From assembly GCA_003598055.1 (NCBI GenBank), contig QZKI01000046.1, forward strand, positions 1 to 55,748: a stretch of 55,748 nt of DNA, read 5' to 3'. The translations under genes and the position numbers were made by a program. A model generated the notes under the pieces. The model saw only the letters and a program-made list of their open reading frames with translations, was not told the origin of the DNA and ran no database searches. Shown here one piece after another: positions 16,820-25,921 of the stretch (the stretch's first letter is position 1; every line of letters begins with the position of its first letter). Source of the stretch: Candidatus Abyssobacteria bacterium SURF_17 (lineage in GTDB: Bacteria > Abyssobacteria > SURF-5).

Positions 16820-18014
16820 TGGAGGTCCTCGTCTTGTGACCCGGAGAGGGCATGGCAATTTCTTGTCTCGGAACGCCTATCGTTCTTCGTTCCGTGTCAC
16901 TCTTCCGCGAAACGCGGTGAAACACTTCGATATATTGTTCGGCCATAGTGGAAATCATGAACCTTTCGCAAATCTTTCGGCGAGCGTTCTCGGCCAGGTG
17001 AGTCCTCTCAGCATCGTTTTGGTATAGGTATCTTATCGCTTCGGCGAGCCTATCCACATTGCCCGGCTCGACGAGCAAGGCATCTACCTTGTCTTGAAGC
17101 ACTTCCCTGAGCCCACCGACGTTGGATGCTATGACAGGCCTCCGCAAATACATGCCTTCGAGCAGGGTATACGGCAGGCCTTCGTACAGGGAAGGCATCG
17201 CAAGAACGTCAAAGGCGCGCATGTAATCGTGAATATTCTCTCTGAACCCCAGAAACTTCACTCTGCCAGTCAATTGTTCTTGGCGAGAATATCGCTCAAG
17301 TTCACTCCTCAGTGCGCCCTCGCCGATTACATTCACGGCAATTCTCGGAAGGTCGGATAGGCGCGTGAGTGCAGCGAGCAGAGACCGATGCCCTTTGACC
17401 TCGTCCAGTCTGCCCACAATTCCAATGTTGAATGCGTTCCGGTCAATGTCGGATGGAAATGGATGAGCATCTGTATGAATAGGAACGATCCCGTTATGGA
17501 TGACGGAGCTTCTTCCCGCTTTGCCGTTTCTCAACATGCATGACTTGAGGTCATGGGTAACATAGACCACGTGGTCCACGCAGGTGTGGGTAACGGTTCT
17601 GTCCGCGAGGAGGTTGAAGCGCATGCGGAGATGCCCGACGCTGTAAGGGTTGCCGGGCTCTAACCGTCCATGTTCAGTCTTCACGGTCCCGATGCCGCAA
17701 AGTTTCGCTGCTGCCGTTGCGAGAATTGTCGCCTTGTATCCGCTCGTATGAACTACATCAATCTCCCTCGTCTTGAACAGATGCACAAGCTTTCTGATGA
17801 CTAATACGTCGTATTTCCATCGGGGCTGGATGACGACGGTTTCGACGCCTGCTTCTCGAAGAGTTCTTGAATGCGTTCCTTCTTCAAACAGGACCACCAG
17901 CGGCCTGACATCGGTTTCATCACGCAGATACGTAGCGAGCGTGTGTACGAATCGCTCGACTCCTCCGTATATCTCACCGGGCGCGCACAGCGCGACATTC
18001 ATTCGATGGGCCAT
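16803..18014 (-). CDS. Glycosyltransferase family 4
   Basis: 403 residues (ATG at 18014, or a second ATG at 18002). VALCAPGEIYGGVERFVHTLA is the GT4 N-terminal glycine loop. EIDVVHTSGYKATILATAA and GTVKTEHGRLE follow. The donor half has NIGIVGRLDEVKGHRSLLAAL, NVIGEGALRSELE, VKFLGFRENIHDYMRAFDVLAMPSLYEGLPYTLLEGMYLRRPVIASNVGGLREVL, with a complete E-x7-E motif. The C-terminus of about 30 residues is polar and unconserved. Expected to be a cytosolic, membrane-associated retaining transferase adding one sugar of the repeat unit. Confidence 0.92.
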   Translation of the reverse strand: MAHRMNVALCAPGEIYGGVERFVHTLATYLRDETDVRPLVVLFEEGTHSRTLREAGVETVVIQPRWKYDVLVIRKLVHLFKTREIDVVHTSGYKATILATAAAKLCGIGTVKTEHGRLEPGNPYSVGHLRMRFNLLADRTVTHTCVDHVVYVTHDLKSCMLRNGKAGRSSVIHNGIVPIHTDAHPFPSDIDRNAFNIGIVGRLDEVKGHRSLLAALTRLSDLPRIAVNVIGEGALRSELERYSRQEQLTGRVKFLGFRENIHDYMRAFDVLAMPSLYEGLPYTLLEGMYLRRPVIASNVGGLREVLQDKVDALLVEPGNVDRLAEAIRYLYQNDAERTHLAENARRKICERFMISTMAEQYIEVFHRVSRKSDTERRTIGVPRQEIAMPSPGHKTRTSSEIER

Positions 18015-18032
18015 CTTTCTGTCACTCTGCTT

Positions 18033-19658
18033 CTAGAGTCCCTTATGTCGTGAGGAAACAAGGGACGCAGACCTCCGCGCAATCCACTTAAATGGATACG
18101 TATAGTCATCTCGCCAGTTGCAGTACAATCGTGTGAGCGGGTGGAAGTAATCATAGTCCGGGTTGATCGGAAACTCGAGCAGATGGGGAGCCATTCGCCT
18201 CACGAGGTCAATCTGGTGCTCGCCTTTGATTCTCTTTTCCTGTGGCACGCATAATGATAATGCATGAGCTCTGGCTGAGTTCATTGGATGAATCAGGTCC
18301 ACCGGAATGAGGTCCATTGACAGCTCGCGTGCGCTCTGCCAGCCGCCCAAGCGCTGCTCGATATAGAATCTGTCCCGCCAGTCCAATTCAGGATGCGGAG
18401 TGTGCTCCGTCCATTCAATCCATTCTGCCATCGCCGCCATCAATGATGAATTGGGAGCCTCGTGCCATCCGCGCGCGATTTGTGCCCCATCTGGCACGTT
18501 CGAGTCGCCCAATTTGTGCCAGAAATAACACCGCCCGACCTCGAAGCAAAGTCCTCCGACGATTAGGTCTCCCTCTTGCGCGAAATCCCACTGCCGTCTC
18601 GCGAAGAAATGGCGCTGGACATCCACCACCTCATGGCCTGTGTGGGCGTCGAACAGAGCGGTGCGGCGAGCGTCAAAACGTTTCTGTCCAACCCACACAT
18701 GTTCGAGCCCGGCGGCAGCGGAGAGCCGGCTGGGAAGTATCCGGTCAGCCAGAGATATCGACCTGAATTTCTCCTCGTTGGCAACTGGCACCGACCTGTA
18801 ATCTTGCGTGAAGGTCCGCACTTGAATACCTGATTTGACGACGGCGGCGAGCAGCACCCGCGAATCGTATCCGGCAGTCAAAGTGAGCCACGCGGATCGC
18901 CCCGCCCGGGGCATACGCCGAAGGAACGTCACAAGCCCTGTCTCCAATTTCTCAAGGACATTCTCATAGGAAATCGTCGGGTCCGTATGAGGGAAGAGCC
19001 GTCGTTCTCGGACAGTTCCATCTGCGAGCCGCAGGACTTGACTCAGAAGAAGCCGCCTGACAGCCGCGTAACGCGCCCTTGGCGGAGGGAACCATTCGAC
19101 TCCGATTCGATAGCTCAACTGGCGCGGGTCACGCGTGCCAACTTGCTCGCCCGCAAGCTCAGCCAGCAACGCGGGACTGCTCGAGACCCAAGGAGTCCTG
19201 CTCTGCGTCGGGTTCACTCCTGTCAGATACCAACAGCCGATGAAGCCGCTTGCATCCAAATGGACCTCACCATTCCCGATGAGCATCCATCGTCCGGACC
19301 AATTCTGATATCTCTCAGGCACATCGTCGGTAGCCGTGTGGGCAATCTCTTCCCACGGGTCGGGCCGCTCGGGGGCAGTCTGGACGGCGATACCTATCAA
19401 ATGCCAATCCTTGCCATCGACGTCCGAAACGCTTCTGACCGGAAGCGAGCGACAGTGGGAGAGGTAGCATGACGGGAACAACTCGACCGACTTCCAATCG
19501 CCCCGATAGCGGATAGGTTCCGGGCCGATTACGAATTGCCTTCGATGCAGAAGATTTCCGGCAGAATTCGACAAGCCTCTCCTGTGCTCGATCAAAGCGG
19601 ATTGCCGCTTATGGATAATGCTTCCCCTGACGCCATGCCAAAGGGTCCCTTGTATCAA
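18033..19658 (-). CDS. Asparagine-synthetase-like protein with altered PP-loop and no N-terminal Cys
   Basis: 541 residues. The start is probably TTG at 19658, overlapping the stop of the upstream gene. The C-terminal half is asparagine-synthetase-like: LTLTAGYDSRVLLAAVVKSG at about 258-277 sits where the ATP-pyrophosphatase SGGxDS loop belongs, and LSMDLIPVDLIHPMNSARAHAL and FPINPDYDYFHPLTRLY follow. The loop reads TAGYDSR instead of SGGLDSS. The N-terminal half keeps a beta-rich domain (WMLIGNGEVHLDASGFIGCWY) but has no Cys next to the initiator, so it cannot be a glutaminase of the usual Ntn type. Such diverged proteins occur in many EPS and lasso-peptide clusters. It may adenylate a carboxyl group without glutamine (inference). 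Confidence 0.75.
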   Translation of the reverse strand: MIQGTLWHGVRGSIIHKRQSALIEHRRGLSNSAGNLLHRRQFVIGPEPIRYRGDWKSVELFPSCYLSHCRSLPVRSVSDVDGKDWHLIGIAVQTAPERPDPWEEIAHTATDDVPERYQNWSGRWMLIGNGEVHLDASGFIGCWYLTGVNPTQSRTPWVSSSPALLAELAGEQVGTRDPRQLSYRIGVEWFPPPRARYAAVRRLLLSQVLRLADGTVRERRLFPHTDPTISYENVLEKLETGLVTFLRRMPRAGRSAWLTLTAGYDSRVLLAAVVKSGIQVRTFTQDYRSVPVANEEKFRSISLADRILPSRLSAAAGLEHVWVGQKRFDARRTALFDAHTGHEVVDVQRHFFARRQWDFAQEGDLIVGGLCFEVGRCYFWHKLGDSNVPDGAQIARGWHEAPNSSLMAAMAEWIEWTEHTPHPELDWRDRFYIEQRLGGWQSARELSMDLIPVDLIHPMNSARAHALSLCVPQEKRIKGEHQIDLVRRMAPHLLEFPINPDYDYFHPLTRLYCNWRDDYTYPFKWIARRSASLVSSRHKGL

Positions 19659-20953
19659 ATCCCGTGGTTACTGGTCAAAACTGGTTGTGGCGCATGAGCG
19701 TTACCGCTCGGTTCGAGACACAGAAGTGTTGTCTCTTGCTCAGTAGTGATTCGCAAACTGACAACCGCTATGCCACTGATTACCCACCACACATATGAAT
19801 AAAGGCTGTGCTGAGCAACCATCCCGATGGTAAGTTGCGTCAGGAGAAATACCATGAAAGCATTCATCAGCATGTAAATATGGCCATCCTCCTTATGCAA
19901 GGAAGCAAGGATTGCTCTTGAATGCTTGAGTGTTCTCCAAATCGTGGTGGTGAGAAAAACGAAGGCCGCGAGACCGACAATCCCGGTTTCGGCAAGTATT
20001 TGCATGAGGAGATTGTGCGTCTGACCGGTTGTGCCAAATTCCTTGTCCTCGTGACTGATGCGCCAGAAACTATCTATCCCGCAGCCGAATATGGGATGTT
20101 CCAGAAACACGTTCCATGCGTCTCTCACCAATGCCCACCGGCCCCCAATGGAAGTCGGTTGCCTTGCATCTGCCTGAACAACGGTCGTTACTTCCTTGAG
20201 CGAGCGGAACCTCTCTCTGTACACGCTTGGGACGAACGTGTTCAGAACCGTCACGAGCAGGAAACATGCTATGACAAACCTCAGTTTCTTCTTGCTATAC
20301 AGGAAAAAATACACCACGAGAATGATAAGGCCGAGATAGGCCGAACGCGAGCCGGTCAACATGATTACTCTTAGACAGACGAGCCCGAAGCTCACCAGGA
20401 AGGCTTTGATAATGACCGACCGATAGTGCCAGAACAGATAGTATATCAACACCAACGTGGTTACCGCATGGATGCCGAGCCCGTTCGGGTGGGCAAATTG
20501 ACCCACTCCATAAAGCCTAAGTATTCCTCCCTCGCCCGGTTTAAAGTTCTGCCCTTGAAGAGAAAGAAGAAACGGCTCACCGATCAGAATGAGCATGCAA
20601 AACACGTACACCCAGATGAATTTCTCCAACTGCTCCTTCGAATCAACGGTGCCAATAATCATGAGGTAAATGCAGAACGATTTAAGAAGCTCGATGAACA
20701 CGGGATACGCATCGGTAACGGTGTGTGTTTGCATTGCTCCGATGAAGGATAAGCACAGTGCGCCACCAAAAACCATGGCGGCCCGGTTCATTCTCTCGTT
20801 CGCGAAGACTAAGTGGGATCTCAAGAAGACCAATGCAACGAGTATCGCCGCACCCAAGACAAATTCAAACCTGATCACTCCGAGGGCAGGAATTCGACCA
20901 CCCGGCTGAGAATAAAAGACCACCATATAAAAACATGTTAGAAAGAAGAGCAT
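19655..20953 (-). CDS. O-antigen ligase / Wzy-type polymerase family membrane protein
   Basis: 432 residues with about 11 transmembrane helices. The Wzy_C signature lies in a large loop in the C-terminal third: HPIFGCGIDSFWRISHEDKE followed by TGQTHNLLMQILAETGIVG, matching the HN-x3-Q-x2-E-x-G motif of WaaL/Wzy proteins. It should polymerise or ligate lipid-linked oligosaccharide at the outer face of the inner membrane. As the only member of this family in the window it is the likely EPS polymerase. Its stop overlaps the TTG of the next gene. The 103-base upstream gap holds a short GTTGC/GCAAC hairpin near 21040. Confidence 0.85.
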   Translation of the reverse strand: MLFFLTCFYMVVFYSQPGGRIPALGVIRFEFVLGAAILVALVFLRSHLVFANERMNRAAMVFGGALCLSFIGAMQTHTVTDAYPVFIELLKSFCIYLMIIGTVDSKEQLEKFIWVYVFCMLILIGEPFLLSLQGQNFKPGEGGILRLYGVGQFAHPNGLGIHAVTTLVLIYYLFWHYRSVIIKAFLVSFGLVCLRVIMLTGSRSAYLGLIILVVYFFLYSKKKLRFVIACFLLVTVLNTFVPSVYRERFRSLKEVTTVVQADARQPTSIGGRWALVRDAWNVFLEHPIFGCGIDSFWRISHEDKEFGTTGQTHNLLMQILAETGIVGLAAFVFLTTTIWRTLKHSRAILASLHKEDGHIYMLMNAFMVFLLTQLTIGMVAQHSLYSYVWWVISGIAVVSLRITTEQETTLLCLEPSGNAHAPQPVLTSNHGI

Positions 20954-21056
20954 TTTCTCTCAGAACACCTCTTGTTGATGGGGGTCGTGTCGCCGGTAGA
21001 TGGCCCGCTATGCAACCAACGAATTCGCCGTTGCCAGCAACCCCTATTACTCTTGT

Positions 21057-22211
21057 TCAACTTGATTCCTCGCCTCGTCGAGGATTCCAGACCACAAGCC
21101 TCTGGCCCATGAGAAACTTGAGAAAAGCAACGGCCGAAGCAAGGTTAATAAGACAGAAGTAGAAGGGATAACGGAACCCCCTTTGAACACGATTTGAGCG
21201 ATTCTGCCAGAGACCAACAAGCGCAAGCCCGTACCCAAGCCCTTGAAGGCCCGCGAACGCAAGAGACCACGGCTCTTGTATTGCTATGCTGCAGAACAGG
21301 ATGGCAACCATAATGTAGCCGACCAAATACCTCAACACCTTGTGACTAAGAAGCTGAAGCGAGTAGAATCCAAAGCGGAACGGATTGAATAGCGCCTTCT
21401 TATGCCACAACGCATGGAATGCTCTAAGGGCCACACGAATGCGCATCCGGTATTCTTCATCAGTTCGCGTCAACGATTCTTCGTTAAGAATGGCGCTTGG
21501 CTCATACACAACCCGGCGCCGTTTTTCCACTACACAGAGGGGAAGCACAAGGTCCGGGAGCAGCGATGGATGCATCGGTTCATAGAGCGTTCTGCGGACG
21601 GCGTCTATTCCCCCGTCGACACCCACAATAGAACCGATTGCGCTTTCCAGCTCGCGCAGCCGATTCTCGTATCTCATGTAGCGGCTCGACCCGCCAGCCA
21701 CATGAGAATCCATGGGGGCAGTGTATTCCATTCTGCCGGACACATATCCAACGTCAGGGTCGGCAAAATTAGATACAAGCTCTCTGAGCGCGCTCTTGTC
21801 CCACAAAGAGTTGGCATCGGAGAAGGCCAATATCTCTCCCTTTGCCTCCGTGACCGCTCTGTTGAGCGCTGCCGTTTTGCCCTGTCGAGGCTCCTGCCGA
21901 ATCAAATGAACGCCTGATTGAGCAAGGGTTCGGACAATTTCGTCGGTTCCATCGGTCGAGCCGTCAGACACCACGATGATTTCCATCTGTTCTCTGGGGT
22001 AATCCAGCTCCAGCTTGTTTTCTATGGTCTGGCGAATTGCCGCGGCCTCATTATGCGCGGAGATTATTATCGTGACGCACGGATAGTATGCCGCCTTGCG
22101 CACAGGCCTTCTTCGCAGCCGGCTTAGCATCCATAGGAGGGCCGGATAGCCGACATAGACGTAGAAAACCGTCGCGACCAGCAGAAGCAGGATGGTCTCA
22201 GACGCGCTCAT
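21057..22211 (-). CDS. Membrane glycosyltransferase family 2
   Basis: 384 residues. An N-terminal transmembrane helix (ETILLLLVATVFYVYVGYPALLWML) precedes a GT2 domain: CVTIIISAHNEAAAIRQTIE, EIIVVSDGSTDGTDEIVR (DGS and later DxD-type motif), GEILAFSDANSLWDKSALREL, GYVSGRMEY. Three helices follow in the C-terminal third. The order resembles hyaluronan-synthase/cellulose-synthase-like processive or lipid-glycosylating GT2 enzymes (BcsA-type), though no clear QxxRW motif is present: the matching area reads EEYRMRIRVALRAFHAL. Inverting transferase with unknown donor. Confidence 0.87.
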   Translation of the reverse strand: MSASETILLLLVATVFYVYVGYPALLWMLSRLRRRPVRKAAYYPCVTIIISAHNEAAAIRQTIENKLELDYPREQMEIIVVSDGSTDGTDEIVRTLAQSGVHLIRQEPRQGKTAALNRAVTEAKGEILAFSDANSLWDKSALRELVSNFADPDVGYVSGRMEYTAPMDSHVAGGSSRYMRYENRLRELESAIGSIVGVDGGIDAVRRTLYEPMHPSLLPDLVLPLCVVEKRRRVVYEPSAILNEESLTRTDEEYRMRIRVALRAFHALWHKKALFNPFRFGFYSLQLLSHKVLRYLVGYIMVAILFCSIAIQEPWSLAFAGLQGLGYGLALVGLWQNRSNRVQRGFRYPFYFCLINLASAVAFLKFLMGQRLVVWNPRRGEESS

Positions 22212-22254
22212 ACGAGTCCTTCTTGGTCACACGCCTGGGTTGTTCGGACTTCAG

Positions 22255-23409
22255 TCACTTGCTCGATTTCTCCGAGACGAGCCGCTCATAGTAGTCCATA
22301 TGAGCCTTAATCATGGCATCAGAGGAGAATTTCTTGTGCGCTTTTTCTCGTCCGCGCTCGCCCATGCTCTTGGCCACAGCCGGCGATCTTAGCAGCGCTA
22401 CCAACTTCTCGGACAGTGAAACGGGGTCGCCGGGAAAGAAGCGGCAACCCTCAACACCGTCCTCGATAAGCTCGCGATTTCCGGGAACATCCGAAACGAT
22501 TGCCGGAACGCCCGCCATCATGTATTCGATGACCGCATTCGAGAGGCCTTCAGAGTCGGAGCTGTTCACCCCAATGTCGAATGCCTTCAAGAGACGGGAA
22601 ACATTTCGGCGCTCGCCTGCGAAGGCTACTGATTGAGTGATGCCTAACATCTTGCATCGTTCTTCGAGCGTTTCTCTCATATGGCCTTTGCCAATTACTA
22701 CAAACCGTGCCGACGGAACTTCTCTAAGCACGAATGGGATCGCATCAATGAAGACGTCGAGTCGCTTGACGTCCCGATTGAGGTTTGACACCATGCCCAC
22801 AATCGGAGTTGCGCCGTCAATACCGAGTTCGTGTCTTGCTTCAGCGGATGACATCGATCCGTTGAAGGAAGTTGGGTCAAAGCCGTTATAGATTGTGTCA
22901 ATCCGGTCGAGCGGTAGGGCTTCCCGCTGAGCCGTGCTCTGTCTCACGCTTTCTGAGTTAGTGAGTATGCGATCAGCCAAACGCCCCACAGTGTGCATCA
23001 GTCGGCGCCGCAACGGTGTCAGCCAAAATCCCGTGTCACGCCGGCAAGAGATGGTAACTGGAACGCGAGCGAGTCGCGCCGCGAGCACGCCCATCAGGTT
23101 CGCATCGAAAAAAAACGCTTGAACGATTTCGATTCGCTCACGCTTGAGCAGACGGGCGATGCGAAGCACGTTCCAGAATGCTTTTGGAGAGAGCAATTTT
23201 GTGGTCGGGAACAAGAATGTCTTGCCGCGGATTTCATGGCAAACTTCGTATGGATGAATCGTTATGAGATATGGGGCGAATCGACTGCGGTCGAGGCCGT
23301 TTATGAGGGTGGCCAACTGGCGTTCCGTGCCTCCAATGCCGAGTTGGTCAATGACGAAGGCAATCCGAACGGGCTCACGCCGAATGGGATCTGTAGCACC
23401 TGCACTCAT
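22255..23409 (-). CDS. Glycosyltransferase family 4
   Basis: 384 residues from ATG 23409, which overlaps the stop of the upstream gene (ATGA). The open frame runs to 23592 but that part lies inside the neighbour. Motifs: VRIAFVIDQLGIGGTERQLATLI (glycine loop), EIVQAFFFDANLMGVLAARL, VTISCRRDTGFWLTPLRRRL, TIYNGFDPTSF, IVGMVSNLNRDVKRLDVFIDAI, FVVIGKGHMRETLE, VAFAGERRNVSRLLKAFDIGVNSSDSEGLSNAVIEYMMAGVPAIVSDVPGNRELI. SEGLSNAVIEYM is the E-x7-E motif. It is a typical retaining EPS glycosyltransferase. Confidence 0.92.
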   Translation of the reverse strand: MSAGATDPIRREPVRIAFVIDQLGIGGTERQLATLINGLDRSRFAPYLITIHPYEVCHEIRGKTFLFPTTKLLSPKAFWNVLRIARLLKRERIEIVQAFFFDANLMGVLAARLARVPVTISCRRDTGFWLTPLRRRLMHTVGRLADRILTNSESVRQSTAQREALPLDRIDTIYNGFDPTSFNGSMSSAEARHELGIDGATPIVGMVSNLNRDVKRLDVFIDAIPFVLREVPSARFVVIGKGHMRETLEERCKMLGITQSVAFAGERRNVSRLLKAFDIGVNSSDSEGLSNAVIEYMMAGVPAIVSDVPGNRELIEDGVEGCRFFPGDPVSLSEKLVALLRSPAVAKSMGERGREKAHKKFSSDAMIKAHMDYYERLVSEKSSK

Positions 23410-24518
23410 TTCACGAGCATCTCCACCACAGTTCGAAGGGAGTCTGAGCCCAGTCGTTTCATCTGAACGACGCTTCTTCCAAACCACGGATATTCGACGG
23501 TCATACACCTTGTTCCGAATTGACGTTTGGCAAATGCCTTCAGGCCTGTTGGGCTTTCGGCAAAAAACTTCTTCCTCGTGCCATACGTCCACTCGCGGTC
23601 ATTGTGGCCCCGCCGCCCCATGTTTTCGACAAACTGCCGCATCCATCGAGGTTTTTCATAGTACAGTCCATTCCGGGACGGAATCATCCAGTTATGAAGA
23701 TCCAGAATGAAATGTGGCTGAATTCTCTCGACCAACGAGAACAACGACGCAACCAAGGGGTCGTTCCTGTTTTCGCTTCTTGCGATGTCCTCGCCGCCGG
23801 TTCTTGAAAGCTTACACAGACCATTGGATACGCCATCAGGGGAGAGCATCGGAAGAACAAACACGTGCGCAGACTGCAGGTATTCTGCGCGACCATCGAG
23901 AATATCATCAAGGATTCCCTCGATACAGTATGAGCCGCCAGTCTCGTACGGGTGCGCTCTTGCAGTCACCATAATCTTGGGCACGCGCTCTTGGTTGCGG
24001 GTGGCAAGGAGCCAGATTTCTCTTCCCTCGAGAGTTTGCGTAACCATCTCCGTCGCGACGGAGCGTGAGTCCCCCCCGCGCCGGATGAGTCGAAGGTAAT
24101 CATCATAGTCATACTTCGGGTTCAGTGTCAGATATGTTTCGCCTGGCGGAACATCGAGCTCGAAGTGGGCGACATCGCCATCGGCGGTCCCGTCGTGGCA
24201 CGTCCAATCGTCGCCATTCCTCCCGGCGAAAATGCGCGTGCGATACGCGATGTACCGCACATCCCCCCAATGAATCTGGAGCTTCACGCGCCGTGATGCC
24301 TCCGTACCGTTTGCGATGACCTTCACGTCGAGCCGAAATTTGTAGCAAGCGTCCTCGTCCTCGCTGAAAGGATAGATGGCGAAGGAACCGTTGCCAAGCG
24401 GGACGATAGACTGCAGGTCCTGCGGATTGCCTCCTTGAAATGCGCCTGTTATATCCATAGCCGACTTTATCGGATTTTCAATGCGGAGATATGGAGCCTG
24501 CCGTCTGGCCCATTTCAC
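23406..24518 (-). CDS. M14-family zinc carboxypeptidase
   Basis: 370 residues, start GTG 24518 overlapping the previous gene by 41 bases (ATG 24458 is an alternative). An N-terminal beta domain of about 150 residues (GSFAIYPFSEDEDACYKFRLDV, VRYIAYRTRIFAGRNGDDW, YLTLNPKYDYDDY) resembles that of cytosolic carboxypeptidase-like M14 enzymes. The peptidase domain has the zinc ligands in ARAHPYETGG (H189, E192) and FILDLHNW (H275), and the catalytic Glu in MTVEYPW (E342). No signal peptide is seen, so it is probably cytosolic. M14 enzymes cut amide bonds at free carboxyl termini. In this cluster it may process an amino-acyl or peptide substituent of the EPS precursor (inference). Confidence 0.85.
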   Translation of the reverse strand: MKWARRQAPYLRIENPIKSAMDITGAFQGGNPQDLQSIVPLGNGSFAIYPFSEDEDACYKFRLDVKVIANGTEASRRVKLQIHWGDVRYIAYRTRIFAGRNGDDWTCHDGTADGDVAHFELDVPPGETYLTLNPKYDYDDYLRLIRRGGDSRSVATEMVTQTLEGREIWLLATRNQERVPKIMVTARAHPYETGGSYCIEGILDDILDGRAEYLQSAHVFVLPMLSPDGVSNGLCKLSRTGGEDIARSENRNDPLVASLFSLVERIQPHFILDLHNWMIPSRNGLYYEKPRWMRQFVENMGRRGHNDREWTYGTRKKFFAESPTGLKAFAKRQFGTRCMTVEYPWFGRSVVQMKRLGSDSLRTVVEMLVK

Positions 24519-25866
24519 AGATGCAGAACCTCGATTTGCCCGACTTCTCCAAAGGGATGGAACTCACAAATTCATGCTCAACATTCACATCGGTCTTGAA
24601 GTAAGCGCGCAGGGCAGCATTCAGCGTGGTGAGGGTATTTTCGGAGAAAGCTTTGCCCTTGACGATTCGAATCGTGAAAAGCTCAAAGTCTCGTTGGACT
24701 ATTTGCATTTGCTCTATGCCCCGGCAGTCTTTGATGATTCGGTTTGTCAGGGCAACTCCCGGCACACAACCGCCCGACCGCGTAAGAAACGTGTCCACAA
24801 GGCGTCCCGACACATGTTCCAAAATCGGGAGCGCCGAGCCACACGAACACAGGCGCTTCGAAATCACACCCACGTCTCCGATCTCGTACCGAATCAGCGG
24901 CATCGCCTCGTTTCTTAAGTCGGTGACCACAAGGGTTCCTTCCGAATCGTACACCTGCTTTCCGCCGGATATGACTTCAACGAACAGGTGATGGGCGTTG
25001 ATGTGGAGCCCGTTGTGCAGCCGGCACTCGCTCGCCATATGGCCGAGCTCGCGCGAGCCGTACCAGTCGAACACCTTGCACTGAAAAACGGACTCAATCA
25101 TCTCCCTCTGATAGTCATACATCGGTTCGGCGGCGACGGTGATGGTTTTGGGCCTGTAGGACAGGTTGTGCTCGGCCATGAACTTTGCGAACAGATACAA
25201 AGGTGTCGGATAAGCCTGGATGACAGCAGGTTTATATGTCTGCAGTTGCTCGTAATACTCAGCCATAATCGGGTCATCGAGGTATGAGGTCGGCATCCAG
25301 CGGATGCGGGAGGTCAAGAAATTCCTCACCTTTGACTTCACGGCGTGAATGCCGTCCAGTTTCGGAAAGTCCTGCGCCGCTCCCCAGAACAACACAGCCT
25401 TGTCGCCAAGCTCATATCCAAACCACTTGTTGAATGCGATGGTGGCGGCAAGCCTCAAGTCCATGCATTCAGGACTCAAGTATATGGTTATGGGGGAGGA
25501 AATCGTGCCGCCTGTTCCCGACTCCACAAGCGTATTCTGGACGACACCATCCGCCAGCAATTCCCCGCCATGGACGCGGATGTCTTGTCTGGTCAGGGTG
25601 GGGAGCTTCACCATATCCATTGGGGCGTGAATGTCATCGGGTGATATACCTGCTTGCCGGTATGCTCTCCGATAGTACGGCACATTCTCGTAGGCGTGCT
25701 CGAGCATGTTCTTCAGGTTTCGCCACTGCTCGGTTTCCAACGTGTCCCGGCTGAGGGCATTGAACATCTCAATGTCTCGGACATGTCGCAGCCGATGGTT
25801 TCGTTCCTTCAAATCGTACAGGGGTATGAAGACGCTTCGATTCAGAAGGGCGTGAATATCCGTCAT
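24478..25866 (-). CDS. CapK/PaaK-like AMP-ligase (copy 2, degenerate ATP loop)
   Basis: 462 residues. Family features are clear: LKNMLEHAYENVPYYRRAYRQAG near 47, VAAEPMYDYQREMIESVF, VFDWYGSRELGHMASEC (A5-like), NEAMPLIRYEIGDVG (A7), SGRLVDTFLTRSGG (A8), and a zinc-like CSCGSALPILEHV loop. The ATP phosphate-binding loop, however, reads VESGTGGTISSPITIY instead of SGTTGKP, so the invariant Gly-Lys is gone. This suggests reduced or altered adenylation, or a role as a binding rather than catalytic protein. It is separated from copy 3 only by a GT2 gene and is likely a tandem duplicate. Confidence 0.85.
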   Translation of the reverse strand: MTDIHALLNRSVFIPLYDLKERNHRLRHVRDIEMFNALSRDTLETEQWRNLKNMLEHAYENVPYYRRAYRQAGISPDDIHAPMDMVKLPTLTRQDIRVHGGELLADGVVQNTLVESGTGGTISSPITIYLSPECMDLRLAATIAFNKWFGYELGDKAVLFWGAAQDFPKLDGIHAVKSKVRNFLTSRIRWMPTSYLDDPIMAEYYEQLQTYKPAVIQAYPTPLYLFAKFMAEHNLSYRPKTITVAAEPMYDYQREMIESVFQCKVFDWYGSRELGHMASECRLHNGLHINAHHLFVEVISGGKQVYDSEGTLVVTDLRNEAMPLIRYEIGDVGVISKRLCSCGSALPILEHVSGRLVDTFLTRSGGCVPGVALTNRIIKDCRGIEQMQIVQRDFELFTIRIVKGKAFSENTLTTLNAALRAYFKTDVNVEHEFVSSIPLEKSGKSRFCICEMGQTAGSISPH

Positions 25867-25921
25867 CGTCTCTCTCTTGAGCGCTTTCGGGTTTGAAAAG
25901 CTGTGAAGGCCATCTTCGAGC

